Source of the DNA: Lenisia limosa
Taxonomy: Eukaryota; Breviatea
Direction: 5' to 3'
Length of the DNA: 64,000 bases
NCBI GenBank assembly: GCA_001655205.1
Contig: LPNZ01011689.1
Coordinates: 1 to 64,000 of the forward strand
Shown: one piece after another, positions 34,633 to 45,300 of the stretch
Layout: every line of letters begins with the position of its first letter
Position numbering within the stretch: the first letter of the stretch is position 1
Notes under the pieces: model-generated
Told to the model about the DNA's origin: nothing
The model's input: only the letters and a program-made list of their open reading frames with translations
Databases searched by the model: none
Made by a program: the position numbers and the translations under genes

Positions 34633-37600
34633 TTACTTCATCCATAATACGTCCGACATTGTTTTGGGGTTGACGGAATGTAGCCCTATGAAGTTCAAGC
34701 ACCCCGAACAGAACACCTCACAGACGGCAGACGAATGCTAAAATTGTCACGTGATACATGGCGGACAGTCATTACAGAACACTCTCAAAACAATTACCTC
34801 CAGCCATAGTCCGCATACCGACGGAATCCAGACGGAGGAGTGTGGGGATGACAAAGGAACTAATTGGTCATGAAATGAGGCCACGAGGCTCTGGGGGAGG
34901 GGACTCGGTAGGGGAAGGGCGTTGAGCTTTTGGCCAGTGATCCGAGTGGTTACGGTCGAAACGGTGAAGAATGGCTCAGTCTTCAAAGATAAGAGAGAAA
35001 CCAGGCCCATTAGCCTTCATTAATTTAACCAACCAAACCTCCAGATAATGGGACCCTGCCAGGAAGAGAATTCCGCGACAATTTGGGCATTGTACCGGCT
35101 CGGAGGCCGTCTGGATCTTGGCAAACTGGTTCTTCTGAAATGACATTATCTGGGATGTTTATATTTGTACACAATATAAGATATCTAGTGGACTTGACTG
35201 CTAACACAACATTCCTGAACAGAACAGAGAAAAGAGCACAAACCAGGTTTTCTTTCTTTGTATGCGAGGGAGAAGGTGGGCGACACTATGAAGTTAGATA
35301 AAGGGGAAGGGCACCCACGGTGGACTGTTTCGGTGCAGCGTTGGACGGGGTGGTTGCAAGGGGAGTTCGAGTAACCGGCGAGGGTGACGGCATGACTGAA
35401 TCGTCAGTAAAGCGACAGGGCGTCAATGCCGTTTCACCCCGCAGACTCATAGGCGGGTCTTCAGACACACAGTCGAGTTCGGGAGTGCTTTCGAGCCAAA
35501 CTGGGCCAGCTGCTTCGCTTCGAATCGGCCGGATCGGGAGAGGGGTCTCTTTCAGTGGCTCTCCAGGGGACTGGAAGGTCACGTTGGTCTGGACACACAC
35601 CTTTTGCTGAAGCAAGCTCAGGAGGCCTTTCTTCCTTGGCGGGCAGGGGCTTGGGCTCTGACTGAAGGCGAATTCGTTTTGAGTTGACTCGTCAAAGAGG
35701 TCCGCGTAATCAATACTCGGCATTCTGGGGATGAGGACGAGAGGTATAACATTTATCATTGAGATCACTTGAGATATGTACATGTAGTTTGAACTTGTGT
35801 TGTGGATCTTCAACCCATCAGCACGAGATAGCTTGTCATACCTTGGAGGCGTGCACGGCTCAAAGTCCGGGGGTGGCAGTGGCGCTAAGGGCGGCTCTGA
35901 AGGATAAAACCCATGCCAGAAGAAGAGTAATTCCTACCATCTTGGGGGTAACGAGGGAGACGATTACACTCAACCTGAGGAGTCTGGGTGGGTTAGAGTG
36001 CAAAGAAGCTTGACAGCATCCTACTCCGAATGGCGTTCCTTTTGGGGCTGAGGCTTGCGGGGTGCGGAGGGAGGCAAAGCCTATGTTTGGGTCTCGTGGA
36101 GGGGACTTTCGGTGCAGCAGCGACTTAGTAACACGGGGTGGCAGCTCCGGCGCGGGTTTGGTAATCTCAAGTTGGTGGGGTGGATATCTGTTGATCGTAC
36201 TGTTGCTCAGTTGGATGGAGTGGAAGGGTGGAGTGCTGCCTTCATTTTGATTTGGATGATGGAATGGCGGAGTGTTGCTTTCATTTTGGTTCATTTGTGT
36301 ACGAACCGGCCTTGATGGGGTATAATGTGGGGTACTAGGCACGTGGACAGCTGATGGGAAATGGAGGTCTTCTGATGAATTCACTTCAGTTCTTGGTGGA
36401 CCAAACGAGGTGTTCTGTGAGGTGAGTGGCATGCGGAAGTGTGTAAAAGGGGTTGTTTGGGTCATGAGCACCAGCTTATTTCCGCCAGATGATGAACACA
36501 CCCAATGAAAAAAAGCGGAAACTGTAGCAAACCTGATGACTTGGTACAGACGGAAAGGGTCTTGAGGGCGGCACGTACTGTGGCTCGATGCGGTTTGGTG
36601 GTGCAAAGCCATGCTGGAAACTTTGCTGCTGGTCATTTGGGGATTGGTGGAATCTCTGTTCGTTTGTTGCGGTCCTTTGATGCTGGGGTGTGTGGCCGGC
36701 AAGAGGCAATGTGCTTGGAACCGGGTGTGTAACAGAACACGGGGGGCCTTGCTTGCTGTCTTTGACCTCCGACGGCGACCAGTTTGTTGTGCGTTGTATG
36801 TTGGACCATTTGTTGTCCGGAGGCGTGGCCCACAAAGACGGCGCAGCACCCTGGGCGGGCTTCCACTCCTTGGCTGGGGGGCACGGGGTGAGGGGGTTGG
36901 ATCGTTGAGCCGGCGGAAGTGGTGGTGGCGGCTGAGACGGATCTCCGGTGAAGTACGCCGAGATGGGCATGTTGGCTTTGGGGTTTGGCTGAAAGGTAAG
37001 ATTAGGGCTTCACTTCGGTTCAAAAAAAGACTGAATTTCTCGATAAATCTTCGAAAATTATCGATATTTTACTGGTATTTTTCGAACCGAAGTGAAGCCC
37101 AAGAAAAGATGTGATTGAAACGGACCTGTATCTTGGGTGGCTCAAACGGGCGAGATCCCACATTGGGATGGAGCACGGGGACTCGATGGGGAGCGTTGGT
37201 TGGTGCATTGATAGTGAGTTTATGCCGTCCTGGCGGATCAGCAACCAGTTTAGTGGTGAAGTGCTCCAGGGCAGAGATGGCGTCGTTGAACTTCAGGGGG
37301 TGTTGTAGGCCTAAGCGGACCCTACTACGTCAGCCATGTAGAGGTGGACCTACCAATGTGAAAGGCCCTGGATCGTCCGTCTCTCTCTGAACCTACAGTC
37401 CACCAGGAGAATTGCGCCCCAGTCAAACTGGTGACGAATGCATCGTCCAAAGGCCTGCAATATGTAAGTACTAGTCTTAAGCATTGCTGGCAACTGACCT
37501 GGTTGACAGCTCGATAGGCTTGAAGGGCGTACCAGTCACGGCCCTTCAGAAGGCCCCGGTGTTGGAACCTATCGTTATACGCCTGCTTCAAGGCAACTTG

Positions 37601-40600
37601 CTTGTCTTTGATGTTTGGGAAGGGGATGCCAAAGACAACGACGCCGCGCGCGTTATCGTTACTAAAGTCAATACCTTCGGAAACTACACCGCATAAGAGA
37701 CGAACATAACACCTGCCGTTAGCCTTTTCTCCAACCTTTTCCTCTGCAGACGGCGAAGAAGAGCCCACCACCAGATGAAGGTCCGGAGGCTTCAATGGCG
37801 GCGTAGTAGGTTGACAGCTCACTCTCAAGCTGGTCACTTTTCCTAGGAAAATAAGCATGCAGTCTCGTACCTCGGTTCGATTGCAACGGTTTTGAGAGCC
37901 TGGAGTTTTTCCCACGCCCCTGTGTCCTTGAGCCTCTGCACCACACGATCAACCAGACGGTACGACTGACTGTGACAGTGACAAAATGTCTTCATATCCA
38001 CGCTACTCACAGGAAACAGAGCACTCCTTTCGGAACAGTTTGACAAACTCGGATGAGGATCTCTCCAATTTCGTCCAAAAACATCAAGCTCTCCTACAGC
38101 GGTGAGGAAGGCATTGTCCTACTGTGTTCTTGTAGACCGCTTTCATTTCTTTTCCAGTAGGCCCGTAGGAAATTGAAGAAAGGAACACCTAGGGGATGTT
38201 TAATGCAATTATTTGGGAATTGAAAAGAGTTGATGAAATAAACAAAAACAGTATGGTTAAATGAAGATATAATACATGAAGAAAAGAATATATCATATGA
38301 TATAGTGAACTCCTTACCTGTTCCTTGACATTGACCACGTGATTGGCTTCAAGGCGCTGGGCGAACCTTGAACCATCAGAGAAACGAACCGAAAACCGTT
38401 TCGTATATTATTACACCATGGACCAAAACCGTCTCCGTATACTGTGTGCCAAGTTCGGATTCGAATGACGTCAGAGGTGCCAGCGTGCCACTAGTGAGGA
38501 TAATGCTCCGACTATCGTGAAGCTGACGGAAGGCCACTGCAGGGTTCATGCACCAGAACGAAAACGCCAACACAAATGAGCCGAAATCCTGAGCAGTGAG
38601 TGACTGTTGGGCGTAATAATGCTTCATAATGGGGCCCGTCATACCATGCCTTTCCTGCCCTTGCCTTTTTGCTGTCTCTGAAAGGTAAATAACGTCTGAA
38701 AGCCCCCTGGTGATACCCACGTATTTCTTAGATGCAATCACGTAGTCCTGGGTGTTTCTCATGATCATTTGTGAGGGGTCGCTTGGGGAAGGACTGTGGA
38801 GTGAAAGGCGAAAATATCGACCTACCATTGCTCCAGAATTAGTTCAGCTGAGGTAAGAAGTTTCTCAATCATTGGCATTGTTTTGGGGTCTGGAAGCGGC
38901 TACAAAGTCATTTAACAACAGTTACCTGGACGGGCGAAATATCCAGCCAAAAATCCCACCATCAAGTCATTGCTTTTGGTCTTTTTTTCTTTCTCCTCAT
39001 TCATAGCCTAAAAGGGATTACTTCACAAACATTCCACAATTAGAGATTATTTGGTAAAGGCTCGAGAATAAGAGGCGGCACCCCCCCCCCCCNNNNNNNN
39101 NNNNNNNNNNNNNNNNNNNNNNNNNNNNNNNNNNNNNNNNNNNNNNNNNNNNNNNNNNNNNNNNNNNNNNNNNNNNNNNNNNNNNNNNTTCCTAAAGGCC
39201 ATTAGAGCTTTATTATAAACAAAAGGGCTAACTGAAGCAACACTAAATGTCTCTTCGACGGATTCTTCCCCTACCTTGAGCTGCACAATACTGACAGTGG
39301 TAAGTCCCATGTCCTCCAATGCTGCTACCATTTTGTTGCCTTCAATCTACAATGTCACCATGATGGCATCACAGATAATATGAAAACAATTGGATCTTCG
39401 ATTTTTCCATGCAACTTCAGCCCCTCATACCACGGTCTCAAACTTGTCTGGTTCACCAGTTGCTGTTGCGCGGCTGCACGCACCCTCAGCCCATTCGCTC
39501 ACACTCTGCAGGAAATACTACTCTGTCAGCACCACACTTGGTATAAGGTACCAACCTGTAGGGGGGAGACGGTTGCGGCTTCCGAGGGGCATTTGTCCAG
39601 GATCGAATCCAAATCGGCCACAGCGTCCAATACCTAAGTTGTCAAAGGAAACCAAGGGACCTTCCAATAACACCAGTACCCACCTCAGAGACAAGGAAGT
39701 CGTAGGAGCAAGCCTAATGTTGTAAGAATTGAAAAATGGGGTATTGATCCTCTTACGTCGCGTGCAGAATCCTCAATGTTGTGTGCCTCATCAAATATCA
39801 TGATCGAGTTACTGACTTTGATATCCAGGGCCTAGTATCATGTCAGTTTCGAAAAAAAGTAAGATACGAATTGATGAAGAAACCAAATTCCAACTCAATG
39901 CATCTGTAAAGGCGTATAATATTGTAATATAATATCGGAGGTTTGAAAAAAAAGCCTTGTTAGAATTTTGCATGACATCACCTTTCGAATAAAGGGGTCA
40001 ATAAGATATTGATATGGGCAGAAGACGATTGACGCTTCAGTGTGTAACGCTGAATAAATGAGCTAGTGGTAGTTGATTGTGACGAGAGAATTAGTCACAC
40101 TCAAAAATATCATATTGGAACTCCACAAACATCTGCTTGCAAAGAATGGGCACCCTTTGTACTGTTTACCGAGTCGAACCTACTCAAGTCAATACCCATG
40201 ATAGTCAATAGGCATGGTAGTCAATAGGCATGGTAGTCAATACCCATGATAGTCAATACCCATGATAGTCAATACCCATGATAGTCAATAGGCATGGTAG
40301 TTAATACCCATGATAGTCAATACCCATGATAGTCAATATTCGTTACAAAATGTCACAACTCACCAAGTCTTCGATATCCCACACTTCGTCCTGTCCACCG
40401 GGTCGAACCTAGGAGTTATGGTCCCTCAATCCTGAACCAACTTGGTGACATGACGCCACAACATGCGCTCTTTTGCTGTATTTGCATCCTTTGCGCTCCA
40501 ACAACGCTTTGCACGCAGCATCACGAACTGGTGCCTGGAAATGTGTTAACGCCCACATCAGCATGCAAACACTCACCTTCAGCACAGGACCGTGGATACA

Positions 40601-41593
40601 ATAGTGATCTCTTGACGCCAAAATGGCCATTTTCGGCCTGTAGGGTGTTTGTTCCAACTCTGAAACTACTTGCTCCACTTGACTATGCTGAAGTGTGAGA
40701 CCCAAAAGAGAAACAAGCCAACCGTCCTAGTAGCGTAGTAGATGACCGGTAACTTGTTGTCTTCTTTCTTCTTCTTCTTGGAAGGCGGAGTTTCTCCCGC
40801 CGCATATCTGTCCAGTAAAAAAAAAGCTGAAACCACTACCCACTTGTCAAGAGCCTCGATCTGACCTCGCTTCAGCTCAGCAGCTTCCTCCGCCAAACGA
40901 AGCTCTTCATTCATTTTCATACGGTCGGCGGCTTTAGCTGCAAGAGACTTCCTTGCGCGCCGTGCTGATCCTTGGGCCATGATTGGGAATGATCAGGCTT
41001 ACCTCGAGTGAAATCATCAATGTCACTACTTTGTGTGTCGTTGAAGGATTGAGGAGGGTTCTCTTCGATTTTCTCCGGCTCCTCAACAACCTTCTTCTTC
41101 TGAGCCTCGACTTCCTTTTCGTTGCATTGACTGCGATGGTCATCTCAAAAAGAGGTGCATACCGTTCGGCCTCGGCTTCCATCCAGGCAAGCGACGAGCA
41201 GAGAAGCGCAAGGGATTTGCCACTTCCTGTGGGGCTTTCCAGCAGGGCATTGGTTGATGTATTCAGGGATTTAATGATCTACAATATTAAAAAGAAATAG
41301 CCGGAGGTACCGTATGCCAAATGGTTTTCATTTTGTTAATTGTGCTAATTTACATGTCCAATCTTAACTGAAAAAAAAGACTCTCAGCCTACATTATCCA
41401 TGACCTGAACTTGAGCGTCATACGGCTCGAAAGGAAAGTGCACGGGGACTCCCTTGAAAAAATGGAAATGAACAAAAGCAAATGATAGGGAAATGAGCAC
41501 AAAGGAAACAAAAAATGCTGACATTCCATCAGAGAAAAATAGAACAATAACGCTTACATGTAGATTGAGCCCAGTAGTTTGATTATTGGTCAT
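34633..41593 (-). CDS. BRIP1: FANCJ/BRIP1 DNA helicase with long Pro-rich tail and C-terminal CxxC pairs
   Basis: FANCJ is a 5'-3' Fe-S superfamily-2 helicase acting in crosslink repair and G-quadruplex unwinding. From ATG 41593 the order is [17 protein letters not shown] (Q motif), [20 protein letters not shown] (Walker A, 41.2 kb), [20 protein letters not shown], the four Fe-S cysteines ([21 protein letters not shown] near 40.5 kb; GCPFFASR near 40.16 kb), [17 protein letters not shown] (DEAH box, 39.8 kb), [35 protein letters not shown] and [20 protein letters not shown] 32-nt intron then joins [20 protein letters not shown], which aligns with human GLSKWVRQ. The tail (37.1-34.7 kb) is Pro/Ser-rich. 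Last exons contain [11 protein letters not shown] and [15 protein letters not shown], ending at TAA 34633. Exons in 36-35 kb are less certain, and the last exons could belong to a separate gene. Gap at 39093-39188. Confidence 0.88.
37005..37100 (+). mobile_element. MITE-like inverted-repeat element, copy 2
   Basis: 96 bp from GGGCTTCACTTCGGTTCAAA to TTCGAACCGAAGTGAAGCCC, the best-preserved copy with near-perfect ends. It fills most of a 137-bp FANCJ intron (36989-37125), leaving 16 and 25 bp of flank including the splice sites. Confidence 0.85.
40188..40341. repeat. 16-bp tandem repeat with two alternating variants, intronic
   Basis: About 9.5 units of GTCAATACCCATGATA or GTCAATAGGCATGGTA. 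The two variants differ at three coupled positions (CC/GG and A/G) and are interspersed. The array lies within a FANCJ intron, between the exon encoding EVWDIEDL (40371-40410) and the one encoding [15 protein letters not shown] (near 40125-40180). Confidence 0.9.
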
Positions 41594-41639
41594 TGTAATC
41601 CTACAGTGTGAAACAGAAAAAAAGGACGCTTTATTCACC

Positions 41640-42056
41640 TTATTCGGATTGTGAGTCTTCGGAATCCTCACTCTCGGACTCAGCTAGCTGCTGAATGCGT
41701 GCAATGAGGAGGGGCTTGAACTCAAGGGCTTTGGCGTGGGTTGGTTCAATTGCCAAGACTGATGGAATCAACCAAAACGAAAACGTTATTCGTAACTGTC
41801 TGGTCATGGAAGATTTTCCAGTTCATAGGAAGAAGATCTTATCCTTATAAATATCCAAAATAAGGTATAACTAACAATGTATTAAGTTAGCAAATCCTAC
41901 TTTTTTCACAGAGAGTGAGTGCAAGAACGAAGTCGTGAGCAATCAAAGCGTTGGAGAACTGGAAAGTGACATACCGAAAAAGAATGAAGGCTTCCGGGAA
42001 TTGCCTTCAATTTCATAGATTACCTCTGAAATAAGGTCGATAGGGGCTGAAGACAT
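41640..42056 (-). CDS. ERICH2: ERICH2-like small protein (69 residues)
   Basis: Three exons: 42024-42056 (MSSAPIDLISE), 41901-41958 (FSNALIAHDFVLALTLCEK) and 41640-41758 (LAIEPTHAKALEFKPLLIAR, then QLAESESEDSEDSQSE and TAA). They join in phase to exactly 70 codons. The pattern PIDLISEF-LAL-LCEKIL-EP-A-EF-PLI followed by an acidic Ser/Glu/Asp tail matches the C-terminal conserved region of animal glutamate-rich protein 2 as I remember it, a TPR-like pair of helices of poorly known function. The protein here is essentially only that region. Its stop is 46 nt from the FANCJ ATG on the same strand, so the two may share a promoter or transcript; the RAPTOR gene is divergent, starting 289 bp away. 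Confidence 0.6.
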
Positions 42057-42345
42057 GGCTAGACTTGACTGAAACAAAAAAAGACGAAGCTTAGCGGGAC
42101 TATGGTTCGTGCAAATACTGTATTTTCAATCTTCTGTTATTTTTTTGGCCTTTTTGATTTTCTGTGTTTTTTCTGGGCCATTCATATTTATTGTCGATAT
42201 TTATCGAAAATTATCGATTGAATGAGAAACTCTTTTGTTCGAAGCAATCTGTAGAAATATCAAATACATATATAAAGTTATATAAAATTATCAATTGAAA
42301 AAGGAGAAGGAGGTATAGAATGTAGTTTCTCCGAATAGTTCAACA

Positions 42346-45300
42346 ATGCAGCGTTCAGAGCGTAATCTAGACCTTACACATGCTGCAAATGACGAAGAAG
42401 AAGCTCAGATATACGGGAACAGTAGCAGTTCGTCGTCTTCATCGTCATCTCCGTATGAAGCCACCAGTCCTTCCCCACTGCCCCCTCGTGTTTATGAGGA
42501 ACCTCCTCAGGTAGTGATCGATCCAGTCCCTTCCCAGCCCCAAGCATCCCCTGCCAAACCTGTGGTTTCCTCTCTTTCCCCACAACGATCACTTGCCTTT
42601 GCCTCATCCGAAACCTCGCCCCTTGCATCTAAGCGTGTCCGTGGCCGCGCCTTGAACATCAACACCCTCGCAATTGCGAAGTCTCCTGAGACCTCAGACC
42701 AGCCCACCACCCCGATTCGGTCCCGAAAGCCCAATGTCGCCATGCAGGTGAGTTCTTATCCGCTCTATTCAGGCTCATGTTGTGCTTTTCTCCACTCTTA
42801 TTCCACAGATCGAAGGGAATAGTCCGGAGCCTCGCAAGGAAAAGAACGAAATTATTGCACCACAGGTGGGGGTTTTTCATTCGATTCCGGAAAGCAATAC
42901 AACTCAGTTACAGTTACTGTTGGATAGTTGAGATCATTTTATTTTTTCTGAGCCATTTTTCTTTTCCTTATTTTTTATCGATATCATTCATTACCTGAAG
43001 CACCTGTATCTCCCTCACTCTCCAGCGGCAGTTCCAGAGTTACCGCTATAACGAGGATCATGAGGCAGAAGTTGGCGATCTGAGGATGACTATCGAGGTG
43101 GGTTGGATTAGCGCAAAAAGAGAACTATATTGTGAGAGAAAGATGCCACGTTGTCTCATCTGTTTAATGAATGTAGCAAACACACAAAAAACACCCAAAG
43201 TCCAAGACCATGGCAGTTGGCCTGTTCCTTTGTCTGAATATTGGCGTTGACCCTCCAGATCATGTGAGTGCCCTCAAAGAGAAGTTGCTCTAACTGCCCG
43301 TAGGTCAAACCAGCCAAATGCTGTCGTTTGGAGTGCTGGTTGGACCCCTTCGCAGACGTTCCGCAGAAGATGCTTGAAAGCATTGGTGACAAACTCGTTG
43401 CCCAATACGCTTCATGGCAGGTTTGTTACGAAGTCCTCTGTATTTGTTTTCACGCTCAAGCCTCGTGCTAAGCTGCGACCGTGTCTTGACCCTACCCCGG
43501 AGGAAATGAAGAAGCAGTGCTTGGCCCTCAGGCGCAACGCCAAGGTTGGCTTTAGATAGCACTGTCAGCAATAACCGCCCCCAGGACGAACGGGTTCTGT
43601 TCCACTTCAACGGACATGGGGTACCAAAGCCCTCCGATGCTGGCGAAATATGGGTCTACAACACGAACTACACGCAGTATTTGCCCATTGGGCTTCACGA
43701 AGTCCACCAATGGCTTGGTAGGAAGGGTTCGATTGTGTCATGTGTGGTGTGGCATTTTGCTGTCTCACCCCCAGGAACGCCTACTATCCTGGTGTTTGAC
43801 TCTCCATGTGGCAAGAAGATCCTGGATTTCTATTTGGAGTTTGCTCAGAAAGACTTTGAGTATGCGGTTTTCCTTCTATCTACAATATCATGTATACTGT
43901 TCCTTATGATATTCTTACATAGCTTTTTCAGTTATTTTTGTATCTGTTCTACTCATTTATGCACTTGCTCGCTCCACTTATTCTGTTCTCTAACCCATTC
44001 AGCCATCAAGCTGGCATGTCAGACAGGGTAAGACCGGTAATGGTATTTGTTGTGATTATGAGCCCCCCTCCCGCCATTAACGTCGTGTTTAGAACCCCCT
44101 TGAGGACATCATTATCTTGGCTCCTTGCCAGTCTGAAGACAGCCTCCCCACAACGCCCATCTACCCTGTGAGCCTGCTACTCTACCAGGCGATGTTACCA
44201 TGCTCTGCTGATGATGATTCTGACACATTAGGCCGACATCTTCACAGCTTGTCTCACAACTCCCATCAAAATGGCCATCCAGTGGCATCTTCAACAGACT
44301 CAGGCCACCCTGTTTGCAGGGTTCATTGGGCATAGCTACCTCTTGCGGCAGATATGTTATTCTCATCTTTCATTGACATTCATATCACTTGTGAGCATAT
44401 TTTTGACTCGGCTTTAGTTTACCAGCTGACATTGACAAAATGATCGATTGTATTCCTGGCCAACTCAACGCCCGCAAAACACCCCTTGGTGAACTGAACT
44501 GGGTCTTCACAGCCGTTACCGACACTATCGCATTCAATACGCTGGAAAAAGGTGGGTCCGTTGCATTGAAATAACGATCAAGAAACCTTCCACAAGATCT
44601 TCCGACTTGACCTCATGTTGGCGTCGCTGTTCCGGAACTACTTCCTTGCCGAGCGTATCCTGAGATCCCTGGGTAGAGTGCCGGTTACATATCCAAAACT
44701 GCCGCCTGCGTTCCAGCACCCAATGTGGAAGGTAGGCCGTGTTATGCGATGTTGACCTTCAGACATGGGATACCGCGTTGGACGCTGTGCTGCGTCAGCT
44801 GCCGGGGCTGAAGTCTGGTCTGCCCTACGAACCGACGACCTTCTTCGCTGACCACTTGCAAGCTTTTGAGGTCGGCTCGTCTGTTGTCGTGACGGTTTAG
44901 ACATGGTTGGACTTNNNNNNNNNNNNNNNNNNNNNNNNNNNNNNNNNNNNNNNNNNNNNNNNNNNNNNNNNNNNNNNNNNNNNNNNNNCTGCAGGTAGGA
45001 TGCGGGTAAGTCATGCAGTGCCTTTTGATCAGCCCATTGCAATTCACTTCTCTCTTGTAGAACCTTCTCTCTCAAGCGCATCGTGTCTGGGCCCTCACTC
45101 TGCTCTGTCGGTATTTGGACTCGGGTAGCACGGCTGTCTCGACAGCCATCCAGCTTGGCATGGCGCCCTACATTCTCAAGCTCCTCAAGGTGAGTATCGG
45201 GTATCGTGGCGTTTCTCACACTTCAGTCCAACCAAGGCGGGCATTTGGAGTCTCTGGTGTTCCTTTGGGCCAAACTCATTGCCTATGACGACTCCCGCAA

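Noticed and set aside
35860-37023. 387-codon Pro-rich minus-strand ORF as one uninterrupted exon
   Set aside because: The frame passes through introns; the neighbouring frame ([20 protein letters not shown]) joins better to FANCJ. Pro-rich, GC-rich sequence keeps several frames open.
40140-40415. Apparent duplication of GTCGAACCTA on both sides of the 16-bp repeat
   Set aside because: The two sites are the 5' ends of consecutive FANCJ exons (EVWDIEDL and [13 protein letters not shown]), not duplicates.
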